Below, in pieces: positions 1 to 9,229 of a stretch of DNA of 64,000 bases. Positions within the stretch are counted from its first letter, which is position 1. Every line of letters starts with the position of its first letter. The position numbers were made by a program, and so were the translations under genes. The stretch comes from Thalassobius sp. I31.1. Its GTDB lineage: Bacteria > Pseudomonadota > Alphaproteobacteria > Rhodobacterales > Rhodobacteraceae. The notes under the pieces are model-generated. The model did not search any database, was not told the DNA's origin, and saw only the letters and a list, made by a program, of their open reading frames with translations. The stretch covers positions 1 through 64,000 of the forward strand of contig NZ_PWAA01000061.1 of NCBI RefSeq assembly GCF_003031585.1. Reading direction: 5' to 3'.

Positions 1-943
1 GTTGTGACTTTCGACCATAGATAGGTTCCTCTTTATTGTTCAAAAGTGTTTGGGAGTTTATGGAGATCCGTGCTCCGGCATAAAGTAATTTGGAACAATC
101 GGATGCCATTTCAAGAGGAGAAATGCGGCGCGCGAATGGAACTAGTGCGTTGAATGCGTTGATAATTTCATTCGTCACGAATAAACGGAGGCGCGTGCCT
201 ATTTGTAAGGGGAATGCGTGAAGTGCTGGTTTCAATTTTGGGAAACTGTTGTCGTCAACTTTTTTTGTTGCGTGTGGTGAAATCAGGCCAATTAGAAAAT
301 TATTAGTCAGTGAGCGTCATCAAGGCGCATCTTTCATGCTGCAAGCGGCAAGCCAGAAATCGATCCGGCTAGTTATTCTGGCTGACTGGTTTTCGAAATT
401 GATACCAATAAACAGCCTTAATATCGATTGGCCGGAAACCACGATCACGCCTGATTGCATTACGATGCCAAAGCCGCTCCAGAATAAGCTGTCGGGTTTC
501 AGATGGACAGGTCAGTGTGGAGTGGATCAATTGCAAGACGCCCGCAGCGCACCCATTGCGCGGCTTAGACCATCATCGGTGACACGACAGGTCAACGTAA
601 TTATTACACACCCAGTGGTCCCCAGGTTCAATCTGGTGGGCATTGGTGCAGGTGTATATGGGATTGGCAACCACGGTTTCGGTCGTTGATGTTGGCACCA
701 ACCGCTCGATCATCGCGGTCACGTCAGGATGTTTCTCACAGGGATCAGCGACACCGATGTCATGGTGCAAAGTGTCCATTGCAATTTGACGCTGCTTCGC
801 GGCCAGAAATAACCAGCATCATCTAATATCCATAAGTTGTTGGGTAAAAAAGGGGGCAATCGATTGCGTGACTGCCCCCAAACACCCCATCAAGCACATC
901 GGGTCACAGGGATGATCTTCAACATGCAAACATGGGGTAACAC
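1..943. other. No confident gene; AT-richer end of integrated element
   Basis: This stretch is visibly richer in A and T than the rest of the window. It holds a few open frames, none convincing. A 32-codon frame at 123-221 on the plus strand follows a good ribosome site (AGAGGAG). A plus frame at 249-689 would need a TTG start without a ribosome site. A 68-codon minus frame at 573-779 also lacks one. I recognise no protein family in any of them. It is most likely decayed or poorly conserved cargo of the element whose integrase lies at 2650-3945. Confidence 0.5.
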
Positions 944-1399
944 TTAGCGACCGTCGCAATCTCCGTATGTGGCGTCGCTGGTATATGCATCACCACCGGG
1001 GGCCACTTCCGCATTGGTTTCGCCAGTATGTCCAACGGCTTGACCCCAACCATCCGGCGAAACGGCGGGGTCGGGACTTTTCTCTGATGTGGATCGATTG
1101 ATGCAGTGATCAACCGCTGCCAATTTCCGCCCGGCTTCCGCTTCCATCTCTTCAACCAATTCAGGGTTTGCCACACGCCATGCAACATACCCTGCATAGC
1201 CAGCTTGATTGGCTTCAGCGCGTTCTACAGAGGTCATGGTTTCATAGGTCGCCATATCGACATCAGGCAAAAACCCCAGCTTAACCTCCGTATAGGCCGC
1301 CGTGCAGGCTTCGACTTCACCGCGATCCAGCATTCGGACCTCGGCGGTTTCTGAACAAGTAAAATACAGCGCGATCAGAGCAAGAAATTCAGTCGTCAT
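944..1399 (-). CDS. Hypothetical protein of the integrated element
   Basis: A 151-residue protein that I do not recognise. It starts with a short hydrophobic stretch (residues 4-14, then a Cys), which could be a weak export signal. The middle, around residues 60-100, is acidic with several Ala-Glu runs and looks helical. The C-terminal third is rich in Gly, Ser, Asp and Thr and probably disordered. Its ATG directly abuts the TAA stop of the upstream small regulator, so the two are almost certainly cotranscribed and translationally coupled. The position suggests an element-borne accessory protein under that regulator. Confidence 0.5.
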   Translation of the reverse strand: MTTEFLALIALYFTCSETAEVRMLDRGEVEACTAAYTEVKLGFLPDVDMATYETMTSVERAEANQAGYAGYVAWRVANPELVEEMEAEAGRKLAAVDHCINRSTSEKSPDPAVSPDGWGQAVGHTGETNAEVAPGGDAYTSDATYGDCDGR

Positions 1400-1618
1400 T
1401 TAAGTCTCCTTGGTTGTTGTCAGGCCATCGGCGGCTTGCACAAGATCATTCGCGGTCACTGCTCCATCCGTCGCAGAAATTATTGCCCGCATGGTTTTAC
1501 GATGAGGAAAAACGCGGCCCGTGCGGATGCGATAGATGGTTGCAGCGTTCACGCCGATCTGCTCTGCAAAATTTGCGCCAGAGATGTCGAATGTGGTCAG
1601 ATATTTATCCAGCGTCAT
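1400..1618 (-). CDS. Small Cro/YdaS-like HTH regulator
   Basis: A 72-residue protein when started at the ATG at 1618; an in-frame upstream start would run through the palindrome at 1624-1645. Residues about 8-45 read as a helix-turn-helix: an 'FAEQIGVNAATIYRIRTGR' segment is followed by 'FPHRKTMRAI', the usual layout of short Cro/YdaS-type DNA-binding proteins. It is divergent from the Xre-type gene at 1747, with two inverted repeats between them, like the paired regulators of temperate phages and integrative elements. It probably autoregulates through the repeat overlapping its own promoter. The class is fairly sure; the exact role is inferred. Confidence 0.7.
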   Translation of the reverse strand: MTLDKYLTTFDISGANFAEQIGVNAATIYRIRTGRVFPHRKTMRAIISATDGAVTANDLVQAADGLTTTKET

Positions 1619-1623
1619 GTGAT

Positions 1624-1645
1624 ATGCATTATCCACATAATGCAT
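1624..1645. promoter_or_regulatory. Perfect inverted repeat, likely operator
   Basis: ATGCATTAT (1624-1632) and ATAATGCAT (1637-1645) are perfect 9-bp arms around a 4-bp spacer. The repeat lies just upstream of the small HTH gene's ATG at 1618, where a repressor would block its promoter. Confidence 0.65.
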
Positions 1646-1694
1646 GATTCGCAATCAAGGATTGACTACATTGATCAACTGTGACCTTCACACC

Positions 1695-1713
1695 TCATGC
1701 ATTTTGTGCATGA
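1695..1713. promoter_or_regulatory. Second inverted repeat, likely operator
   Basis: TCATGCA (1695-1701) and TGCATGA (1707-1713) are perfect 7-bp arms around TTTTG. They share the ATGCA core with the repeat at 1624-1645. The site lies 34 bp upstream of the Xre-type gene start and about 50 bp from the first repeat, so one regulator could bind both. Confidence 0.6.
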
Positions 1714-1746
1714 TGGGTGGCAAAACCAGAACCGTAAGGCTGCAAA

Positions 1747-2157
1747 ATGTTGCACGAGACACTGAAAGAAGCGCGGCTGAACGCCAACCTCACGATGGAA
1801 GAGGCTGGAAAACGTTTGGACGTGTCACAAAGTACGCTCAGTCGCATAGAGGCTGGCGAAACTGGTGTGTCGTCACAACGGTTGGTCGATCTGGCTTCTG
1901 CCTATGGCGTATCGCCCAGTGCGCTTCTGGATGGTTCGGTGGTGCGCAGCATGTCTGAAACCGATTTGGATCGCATGGGAATGGTCATAGAGTTTGTTGA
2001 AGAGACACTGGCTGAGAAATCACCACGTCCGTCACCGCGCCAGATTAAGAACGCTGTGGTGACCATTTTCAAACAAGAGACTGCATTGTCGTGGGATACC
2101 GGGGCGACGTTTGATCCAACCCGCTATCAGGACCTTATGGCATTGTTATTTGAATAG
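1747..2157 (+). CDS. XRE-family transcriptional regulator
   Basis: A 136-residue protein with an N-terminal Xre/cI-type helix-turn-helix at residues about 4-58 ('MEEAGKRLDVSQSTLSRIEAG' is the canonical helix pair). Residues 70-136 form a separate helical domain that I cannot assign; it could mediate dimerisation or ligand binding. It is transcribed divergently from the small HTH gene at 1400-1618 across a 128-bp region with two palindromes sharing the ATGCA core. That arrangement suggests a two-regulator switch for the element. The HTH class is clear; the switch role is inferred. Confidence 0.85.
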   Translation: MLHETLKEARLNANLTMEEAGKRLDVSQSTLSRIEAGETGVSSQRLVDLASAYGVSPSALLDGSVVRSMSETDLDRMGMVIEFVEETLAEKSPRPSPRQIKNAVVTIFKQETALSWDTGATFDPTRYQDLMALLFE

Positions 2158-2435
2158 ATGATGTCGCACGCGCATGGCGATACCATACAACATGCTGTCT
2201 GTTTGATTGAGAGAATATCTTTATGGACCTCTTGATCTTCAAATCCATCGTTACCACATAAAGCCTTCAAGAAGATGTCCTCTTGCTTAGGCCCACATGG
2301 CCAGAGCCGAACCATGGACGGAATTAAGAGCAAGTAATGCTCAATGGCGGCTTTCTTCGCCATGTCTGTTTGTGCGCATCGGTCAACTGGAACGAGGGTA
2401 GGAAACTCGAACCCCTGATTTAGGGTTCATGGGCA

Positions 2436-2681
2436 TTGCAGGAATCTTGCCATCACCACACATCACTGGTGCAACACGCACCTTCATCGAACACAGACCT
2501 GCGCATCCGGCTGGAACGTGCACAGGCCACCGTTGCACAATTGGTTGTAGAGGACCCCGTGTATATCCCGGTATTTGAACGGCTGGAGCGGGAACTGGAT
2601 GCGCTGGATGCGCAGACTGATGCGATCTCAAGGGCCAGAGACATCGCCCTCAGATCGCGACAACCTGCAAGGCTTCAGTGA
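2436..2681 (+). CDS. Hypothetical small helical protein
   Basis: An open frame of 81 residues from a TTG start; a GTG at 2469 gives 70 residues and is equally possible. Residues from about 20 on form an amphipathic, charged helix pattern ('RIRLERAQATVAQL' ... 'FERLERELDALDAQ') that looks like a short coiled coil. This resembles small conserved hypothetical proteins next to integrases, but I cannot name a family. Its 3' end overlaps the convergent integrase gene by 32 bp. No strong ribosome site precedes either start, so reality and start are uncertain. Confidence 0.45.
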   Translation: MQESCHHHTSLVQHAPSSNTDLRIRLERAQATVAQLVVEDPVYIPVFERLERELDALDAQTDAISRARDIALRSRQPARLQ

Positions 2682-3945
2682 GTTCATCCAGCTTGGGTGC
2701 GCCGTATTTTTCCCGCGCATATGTATGCCCGAACAATTCAGCACGCAGACGTTCATCAATCTTTGCACGCCTCAGACGTTCTTCAAATGAATGCCTGAGG
2801 CTGTAGGCGACGTGCTGTGGCGTTTCCCGCAAACCATTCTTAGTCAGATATGCATTGGTTACATCAGAGAGCGTGGGGTTATCGCGATAGGTTGGAAACC
2901 CGCAGGGGCATTGCTTCATGGCGTCCAGACTGACACCAACCAATGGGATCATGCGCTCGGCGTTCTTTGACTTCAATTGTCGGCTTACGGGGGCGATCAG
3001 GATGTGGGGGTAATCATGATCCAGAATGATCTGTTCTGGTTGCAGGTTGGCCAATTCGCTGGGGCGTGCACCTGTGTTGATCATACCCAGGAAAATGGTG
3101 CGCGCCTCAATATCCAACCCGTCCAATGCACCGGGCGCCAGTAATTTGGTTTTAATCCAGTCTGTGGTGAACTGGGGCCGCGATTTCTTCTTCCCTTCTG
3201 CCAGAAGCAGACCGTCAACAGGCAGATTAAGGCCCAACCGCTTCAGATCATTCACGGTTTTTAGCACGCTGCCGAAGTGAATGAAGTCCTTATTGGCGGT
3301 GCCTGCGTCACGCCCTTCAACCTCAACCCGCATCAACCACCAGGCACGAAATGCCAGCATATCGTCTCTGGTGATCTCCGCGATGGGTTTGTCGGATATG
3401 AGTGTGGTGAAGTTTTTAACCGCTTTGATACGTGGGTTTTTCCAACGCCTGACCTGATCCGGGGACTTTTCCATAATCCGGTCTTTGGTCAGGTCCCAGT
3501 ACTCCTCCAAAGCCTCAGATATCGTCAGCTTTGGCACATCCACCGCCCCCAACGCCGCACGGGCCTGTGCAGTGTCTGGTTCACCGCGATGCAAACCAAT
3601 GGCTTCAACACGCTTCAACAGGTCGTCAATCGGCAAATCAGCAACCTGCGTCACTGGCAAATATTGAATACCCTTCGCATCAGCCAATGCCTTCGCCGTT
3701 TCAAAATGTTGCGTTGCATCGTCAGACTTCCCAGCCAGACGCGCCTCCCACCCGGCGAGATGCGCATTCCAGACATCCTTCGCCTTTTCCCGGGCAAGCA
3801 CGAGTGAATCAGTGCCGAGCGAAACCCACACCGTCTCCCGATCATCTACACTGTGATATTCCACAGGAACCCGGCGTTTGAGCGAATAGGTGGAGCCACG
3901 CAGGATTAGATTTTTGTCTTTTACCACCACGCCACCACGCTCCAT
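2650..3945 (-). CDS. Tyrosine recombinase / site-specific integrase
   Basis: A 431-residue phage-type integrase. The N-terminal part (residues 8-65) resembles the DUF6538-type domain of alphaproteobacterial integrases. Residues about 135-250 are the core-binding domain. The catalytic domain follows, with the first Arg in 'TGARPSEL', the box II Arg in 'SLRHSFEERL', a His in 'LFGHTYAREKYG' and the nucleophile Tyr in or just after that segment. Length is normal and the frame is intact, so it may be active. It lies 135 bp from the 3' end of tRNA-Ser, a classic attachment site, and points away from it. The element therefore extends to the left, beyond the window start. Confidence 0.93.
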   Translation of the reverse strand: MERGGVVVKDKNLILRGSTYSLKRRVPVEYHSVDDRETVWVSLGTDSLVLAREKAKDVWNAHLAGWEARLAGKSDDATQHFETAKALADAKGIQYLPVTQVADLPIDDLLKRVEAIGLHRGEPDTAQARAALGAVDVPKLTISEALEEYWDLTKDRIMEKSPDQVRRWKNPRIKAVKNFTTLISDKPIAEITRDDMLAFRAWWLMRVEVEGRDAGTANKDFIHFGSVLKTVNDLKRLGLNLPVDGLLLAEGKKKSRPQFTTDWIKTKLLAPGALDGLDIEARTIFLGMINTGARPSELANLQPEQIILDHDYPHILIAPVSRQLKSKNAERMIPLVGVSLDAMKQCPCGFPTYRDNPTLSDVTNAYLTKNGLRETPQHVAYSLRHSFEERLRRAKIDERLRAELFGHTYAREKYGAPKLDELTEALQVVAI

Positions 3946-4080
3946 TGAATCACCAATTGTGTAGCAAAATGTGTAGCAAAAAGCGAGTAAAATCCGGCGC
4001 GATCATATGTGGTAAGACGGGAGAAGCGTTATAATACTCACGTTATCAACAACTTATAGCAATATGATGATAAAGAGAAA

Positions 4081-4170
4081 TGGCGGACAGACAGGGATTC
4101 GAACCCTGGAGACGGTTCCCCGCCTACACACTTTCCAGGCGTGCGCCTTCGACCACTCGGCCACCTGTCC
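4081..4170 (-). tRNA. tRNA-Ser(GGA)
   Basis: Read on the minus strand, the gene starts GGACAGGTGGCCGAGTGG and ends with an encoded CCA at 4083-4081. The acceptor stem pairs with one G-U. The anticodon loop contains GGA, there is a long class II variable arm, and the T-loop is GTTCGAATC. All are serine tRNA hallmarks, and 90 nt fits. Its 3' end faces the integrase at 2650-3945, so it is the probable attachment site of that element and has been kept intact. Confidence 0.95.
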
Positions 4171-4373
4171 ACTGAGCGAGGGAATAGCCTTTATCCTGGG
4201 GGGAGTTCAAGAGGCAAATCGTGCCTTTTTCAAAAAAACTGCACAACGGTATAACTGTCTGTCACTTGCAGTAAATTCCACCTGTCCAGCCCGTCACCCG
4301 GCCAGAGATAAAGCAACGCGCCCTGCCCGGCGAACGATCTGGCGCAGCCGCGCTGCACCAGATCTTTGTAAAG

Positions 4374-6803
4374 TCAGCGCGCGTCGCCGCCTGAATCGGC
4401 TTCATCAGCTGTATCAATCAGATCACGGTCGATATCATCCGCTGTGGTGACAACCGGCGGGGTCTGTTGTTCCCCCTGCCCGGCGGACCCATTCAGGGCT
4501 TCGGGATTGCGCAGCCAGATGTCCCGCTGTGCGAATGGGATCTCGATCCCTTCAAGCGCGAACCGTTCCGCGATCTGGTGGTTCATCTCGGAACGCACGC
4601 CAAGACCAAAGTTAATATCCCGCAGAATGGCCCGGATCTCAAAATCCATACTATCCGCGCCAAAGCCCTTAAAGATCACACCAGGTGGCGGGTTCATCAC
4701 GACCAGCGGGTGCGCCTCGGCGATCTCGCGCAGAATGCCTTCGATCTTGCGCGTGTCCGATCCATAAGCCACGCCAACCGGCACGATGATCCGCCCGGTC
4801 AGATTGCCTTTGGTCATATTCATCACAACGCCGGAAATCAGATCCGCGTTGGGCACGATGACATCCGCGCGGTCAAAGGTCTGAATACGGGTGGAGCGTA
4901 CGGAAATCGATTTAACCGTGCCGGACTGGCCGGAAACTTCGATCCAGTCGCCTTCGGCAATCGGGCGTTCGATCAACAGAATGATGCCGGAAACAAAGTT
5001 CGACACGATATTTTGCAGACCAAAACCAATCCCAACGGAAAGCGCACCCGCAACAATCGCAAGGGCTGACAGATCAATCCCCGCCCCGGTAATCGCAATC
5101 AGCGCGGCCAGGAAAATGCCGATATACCCGGTGCCGGAAACAATCGCATTCTGCCCGCCTGCATCAAGATTGGTCTTAGGCAGGATTGTATTGCGCAGCG
5201 CGCCCTGCATCAGCTTGGTCAACATGTAACCAATCGAGAAAATCACCGCGAGACTGATAAACACCGTCGGGGAAATACGGGTTTCGCCAAGGGGTACACC
5301 TTGCAGGAAGGTCGCCCAGTATTCCGACAGGGTCGCCGGGCGCATGCCCCAGATCAAAGCCAGCAGTGGCATCGCACCCAACGTCAGCAGGAAACCCGCC
5401 AGCACAGGCACAAGCGTGTCTCGCGCCTCTTCGCCGCGGCCGGACAGAAGCACCCAGATCTCACTGATCAGTCGCTGCAGGATCAGAACAAAGCCCAACA
5501 GCCCCAGCGTGCCCGCCGCCGGGAACACCAGCTGGCTGCCTGCCTGGAAATAGCCGATGGCCGCAAGAATGCCGCCACCAATGGCCACAAACATTGCGGC
5601 CCGCCCCATAAGACGCAGCATCCGGCAGCGATAGTTCGGAATGCCTTCGTCCAGGTCTTTCATCTCGTTTTTGTAATGCGCAACCAGCAGCTGCCCGATC
5701 CGCGACACCATCAAAGCGACCAGCAGCAGCATCGGGAAGATCAGAACCACGCGTGTTTCTGAAGGCCAGTTCTCAAAATCAGCCAGAGCCACCAGAACCG
5801 TTGTCAGCGCGATCAGCAGACCAAGGGAGGCCGCATAAAGCCGCCCTTCCGTGCGTTGTTGCGCGGACAGGTTCAGATAGTTCAGATCCCCGGCCTTGCG
5901 CGGGAACACCCGGACACCAACCCAGCTGGCGGCAAAGAAGATCATGCCAGCGCCAGGAATAACCTGAAGGATCGTATCCCCGGCAAGGCCGACAAGTCCG
6001 GTCAGATAAATCGCAACCACAAGTGCAGACAGGCCAAACACAGGCAGGGCCACCTGCCCCAGGGACACAACAAACCCCAGCAACCAGCGCCAGGCAATCT
6101 GATTGTGACTTTGCAGCCAAAGCGCCAGACGTTCAGACCAGCGCCGCCCGCGCAGAAGCAACACAAGCCCCAGCACCGTCAGCACAGACACCGGCAGGAA
6201 ACTGGCTTTGGTTTCGGCCTGTTGCACGGGGCTTTCCCAGGCGTTGGTGAATTCATGGACAACAGATGTGCCGCTTTCGATCAGATCATTCAGCGCACCA
6301 CCCCAAAGCGCGGGGTTCACAGGCGTCGGCCCAAGTGACAGCAATTCATCCGTGGAACGTGTCAGGATGATACTGTCGATCTGATCAATCAGCGCATCCG
6401 CACGGGACCGGGCCGCTTCAGCGGTCTGAACCGGCGCACGGGTCGCAGCCAGGCGATCATTCAGTTGCTGGCGGCGCGCGGCGATTTCTTCGGCTTCCAG
6501 CCCGTCTTCGGGCACCGGGCCAAGCGCTGCAATCTGCGCCCGCAGGCTATCGATTTGCGGGGCGTTCTGATCCTGTGCCGCCGTGAACCCATCGCGCCAG
6601 GCCACAAGCTGACTGCGCAGGTTTTCCAGCGCCACATCAGACGCGCGCCCGGCTGCAATCGCATCATCGGCCCGGGTGGCTGTTGCCTCCCACAATGTAT
6701 AGTCCAGCCCGGTCTGATCACTGTTCTGTGCCAGTGCAGCACTGCTCAGCCCCAGAGAGGCCAGCAGGAAAACAACCTGAAAAAAACGAATGATTATCCC
6801 CAT
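4374..6803 (-). CDS. MscS-family mechanosensitive channel with DUF3772 domain
   Basis: An 809-residue inner-membrane channel that should open under membrane tension and protect against osmotic downshock. A signal peptide (residues 1-25, ending SAALAQ) leads into a periplasmic, helical N-terminal region of DUF3772 type (about 26-190). Several membrane segments follow (about 200-560). The MscS core comes next, with the Gly/Ala-rich pore helix in 'AGALSVGIGFGLQNIVSNF' and then the beta-domain ('RPIAEGDWIEV'). The C-terminal tail is acidic and probably disordered. The long extension places it among MscK/YbdG-like large MscS proteins. It lies 70 bp downstream of cysK, behind that gene's terminator. 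Confidence 0.92.
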   Translation of the reverse strand: MGIIIRFFQVVFLLASLGLSSAALAQNSDQTGLDYTLWEATATRADDAIAAGRASDVALENLRSQLVAWRDGFTAAQDQNAPQIDSLRAQIAALGPVPEDGLEAEEIAARRQQLNDRLAATRAPVQTAEAARSRADALIDQIDSIILTRSTDELLSLGPTPVNPALWGGALNDLIESGTSVVHEFTNAWESPVQQAETKASFLPVSVLTVLGLVLLLRGRRWSERLALWLQSHNQIAWRWLLGFVVSLGQVALPVFGLSALVVAIYLTGLVGLAGDTILQVIPGAGMIFFAASWVGVRVFPRKAGDLNYLNLSAQQRTEGRLYAASLGLLIALTTVLVALADFENWPSETRVVLIFPMLLLVALMVSRIGQLLVAHYKNEMKDLDEGIPNYRCRMLRLMGRAAMFVAIGGGILAAIGYFQAGSQLVFPAAGTLGLLGFVLILQRLISEIWVLLSGRGEEARDTLVPVLAGFLLTLGAMPLLALIWGMRPATLSEYWATFLQGVPLGETRISPTVFISLAVIFSIGYMLTKLMQGALRNTILPKTNLDAGGQNAIVSGTGYIGIFLAALIAITGAGIDLSALAIVAGALSVGIGFGLQNIVSNFVSGIILLIERPIAEGDWIEVSGQSGTVKSISVRSTRIQTFDRADVIVPNADLISGVVMNMTKGNLTGRIIVPVGVAYGSDTRKIEGILREIAEAHPLVVMNPPPGVIFKGFGADSMDFEIRAILRDINFGLGVRSEMNHQIAERFALEGIEIPFAQRDIWLRNPEALNGSAGQGEQQTPPVVTTADDIDRDLIDTADEADSGGDAR

Positions 6804-6846
6804 ATCGGAATGCCTTTAGTCTTTGTGTTGACGCTAAAAAGGAAAA

Positions 6847-6866
6847 GCCCGGCGCGAGGGCCGGGC
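6847..6866 (-). terminator. Terminator after cysK
   Basis: Arms GCCCGGC (6847-6853) and GCCGGGC (6860-6866) form a 7-bp GC stem. On the minus strand it is followed by TTTTCCTTTTT, so it ends cysK transcription before the channel gene. Confidence 0.8.
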
Positions 6867-6873
6867 ATGATCA

Positions 6874-7914
6874 TTACTGATCCTCAAATACAGAGGGCAG
6901 CGGTTTTGGTTCGCGGTCCAGCCATTCCGGCACCGGCAGGTTCTTTTCCTTCAGGAAGGCCGGGTTAAACAGTTTCGACTGATACCGATTGCCGTAATCA
7001 CACAGTATCGTCACCACGCGCGATCCTTTGCCCAGATCACGGGCCATCTTCATGGCACCGGCAATGTTAATTGCAGAAGACCCGCCCAGCATCAGGCCTT
7101 CGTCTGCCAGCAGATCATAGACCAGCGGCAGGGCTTCTTCATCACTGATGGAATAGGACATATCCGGCTTGAACCCGACGAGGTTCGCAGTCTCACGCCC
7201 CTGCCCGATGCCTTCGGTGATAGACCCACCTTCAGAGCCAAACGCACCTTCGGTGTAATATTTATACAGGGCCGAGCCTTTCGGATCAGACAGCGCGATT
7301 TTCACATCTTTGCTGCGCTCGCGCAGACCCATGGCCACACCGGCCAGCGTGCCACCGGATCCAACCGCACAGGTGAAACCATCAATCTGCCCGCCGGTCT
7401 GTTCCCAGATCTCAGGTGCAGTGGTTTCAATATGGGCCTGACGGTTTGCAACATTGTCAAACTGGTTCGCCCAGACCGCACCATTGGGTTCCGTCTGCGC
7501 CAGCTTTTCCGCCAGACGCTGTGAATAGCGTACATAGTTGTTCGGGTTCTTAAACGGTGCCGCCGGCACCTGAACCAGTTCCGCGCCCGCAAGGCGGATC
7601 ATGTCTTTCTTTTCCTGGCTTTGCGTTTCCGGGATCACGATCACGGTCTTAAAACCAAGGGATGCGCCCACCAGTGCCAGACCGATGCCGGTGTTGCCCG
7701 CTGTGCCTTCAACAATCGTGCCGCCTGGTTTCAGATCACCGCGCGCAATCGCATCTTTAATGATATAAAGCGCCGCGCGATCCTTCACAGACTGACCCGG
7801 GTTCATGAATTCGGCCTTACCCCAGATTTCAGCACCCGTGGCTTCAGAGGCGGCATTCAGACGGATCAAAGGCGTATTGCCAATGGTTTCAACAAGATCT
7901 TTACATACACGCAT
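6874..7914 (-). CDS. cysK: Cysteine synthase A
   Basis: A 346-residue PLP enzyme making cysteine from O-acetylserine and sulfide. The PLP lysine is in 'NPGQSVKDRAA' (about residue 44). The substrate loop reads GTAGNTG rather than the common TSGNTG, and the phosphate-binding 'GSGGTLAG' follows. It is longer than enteric CysK (about 320 residues), as in a recognised alphaproteobacterial form. A CGGAG ribosome site precedes the ATG. It lies downstream of trgA and trgB; in Rhodobacter sphaeroides the trgAB-cysK locus is linked to tellurite resistance, so a role in thiol supply under oxidative or metalloid stress is plausible. Confidence 0.93.
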   Translation of the reverse strand: MRVCKDLVETIGNTPLIRLNAASEATGAEIWGKAEFMNPGQSVKDRAALYIIKDAIARGDLKPGGTIVEGTAGNTGIGLALVGASLGFKTVIVIPETQSQEKKDMIRLAGAELVQVPAAPFKNPNNYVRYSQRLAEKLAQTEPNGAVWANQFDNVANRQAHIETTAPEIWEQTGGQIDGFTCAVGSGGTLAGVAMGLRERSKDVKIALSDPKGSALYKYYTEGAFGSEGGSITEGIGQGRETANLVGFKPDMSYSISDEEALPLVYDLLADEGLMLGGSSAINIAGAMKMARDLGKGSRVVTILCDYGNRYQSKLFNPAFLKEKNLPVPEWLDREPKPLPSVFEDQ

Positions 7915-8040
7915 GGTGGTCTCCGGAAGATATCTGGTGCAGGTCCTGGGAATTTGAGACTGCAGAATTTGACTAATCAGTAAGCACGCAGACGGGGAAA
8001 CTCAAGGCCGGGCGACAGAAAACCCGGCCAGAGCGCCCGG

Positions 8041-9165
8041 TTAATTTCCGTATTCTGCCCGCAGACGATCCCGGTGCCGCGCCAGCCAAAGCGCGGAAAC
8101 CACCAATGGTCCGACCTGGGCCTCGCCACTGTCCAGAAGATCCATCAGCTCGTCAAAGCTGAACAGCTGGCTGCGAATGTCTTCATTTTCATCAGCAAGC
8201 CCGCCGATGCCTTCGATATCATCCGGCAGATCGCACAGCCCCAGAAAACAGTGATAAAATTCACAGGTAATCCCTGGCGACGGATAGTGGCGGCTGATGG
8301 GCAGAAGTTCATTCAGCGTCAGCCCCGTTTCTTCCATCGCCTCACGGTGCGCGGCCTCTTCTGCGCTTTCGCCCGGATCAATACGCCCGGCGATGGGTTC
8401 CAGCATCCAGGGGTTCATATCCCCGCGCAAAAAGGCGCCACTGCGGAACTGTTCCACCAGCAGAACCCGATCGCGCCTGGGATCATACGGCAGCAGCAAC
8501 ATCGCATCGACGGTCACCGTCACTTCGCGGTTGACCGGCCCGGACATTGTTCCGTCAAATCTTTTATGTGTGACGGTGATTTCATCCATGGCAAAGAATG
8601 ACTCATAAGCCCGGTGATGGGTCTGCAAACTGACATCCGCAGTGGTCATGCCCGCGCGCCTGCCGTTGGCAACACTTTCACCAACCCGCCAGCCCTTCGC
8701 CGCAACAGAACGCAGCATTGGCAGGCGTTTCATTGCTTCGTCACGGTCCACTTTCCCATAAAGCTGCATGAATGATTTTGCGGTGCGCAGGTTATGCGTG
8801 CCGTGATCACGAATGAAATCTTCAAGGCTCCAGGGCGCGCCGAAATCCCAGGTGCCCGGCTGTGCAAAGTAAACTTCAACCGGGTCGGTTTCCCCTTCCG
8901 GAACAATCAGTTCCAGATCGAAATTAAACCCACCCTCGTAGAAGTTCAGCCGCGCCAGCGCATCCTCATCCGCGTTGAAAACGATCCCTTCCGCAAAACC
9001 GCCTTCTTCCTTGCGGATCATCGGAAAAATCTGATCTTTCGCCCAGTACACCGCGTGGCCCGGCAATCTTGCACTGCGAACTTCACCTTCCGTCAAAGAC
9101 CGGCCAATCACCAGTTCCAACAGATCCAGATGGCAAAGCGTGCCATAGAAAAACATTTGCGTCAC
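8041..9165 (-). CDS. trgB: TrgB-like fusion: gamma-glutamylcyclotransferase-like plus Nudix hydrolase
   Basis: A 374-residue two-domain protein. Residues 1-110 carry the gamma-glutamylcyclotransferase/AIG2-like fold signature ('FFYGTLCHLDLLELVIG', then 'LNFYEGG'). Residues about 185-370 are a Nudix hydrolase of the ADP-ribose pyrophosphatase type, with a complete Nudix box: G, five residues, E, seven residues, REAMEETGL. The Nudix half probably cleaves ADP-ribose or a related nucleotide; the activity of the first half is unproven. Its place between trgA and cysK matches the R. sphaeroides tellurite-resistance locus, which is the basis for the symbol. Confidence 0.85.
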   Translation of the reverse strand: MTQMFFYGTLCHLDLLELVIGRSLTEGEVRSARLPGHAVYWAKDQIFPMIRKEEGGFAEGIVFNADEDALARLNFYEGGFNFDLELIVPEGETDPVEVYFAQPGTWDFGAPWSLEDFIRDHGTHNLRTAKSFMQLYGKVDRDEAMKRLPMLRSVAAKGWRVGESVANGRRAGMTTADVSLQTHHRAYESFFAMDEITVTHKRFDGTMSGPVNREVTVTVDAMLLLPYDPRRDRVLLVEQFRSGAFLRGDMNPWMLEPIAGRIDPGESAEEAAHREAMEETGLTLNELLPISRHYPSPGITCEFYHCFLGLCDLPDDIEGIGGLADENEDIRSQLFSFDELMDLLDSGEAQVGPLVVSALWLARHRDRLRAEYGN

Positions 9166-9229
9166 AGGGGCCTCCGGCGAAAGTTACCCTCCGGACCTGG
9201 CACAGCCCCGCTTATAGCGCAAGCGCTTC

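Noticed and set aside
2127-2363. A 78-codon minus-strand frame overlapping the Xre gene end
   Set aside because: No ribosome site, no recognisable pattern, and it overlaps a well-supported gene.
2390-2430. A tRNA-like T-arm (ACTCGAA loop) that could be a decayed attachment site
   Set aside because: The stem needs two G-U pairs, there is no matching anticodon arm, and it does not match the tRNA-Ser 3' end, so chance is likely.
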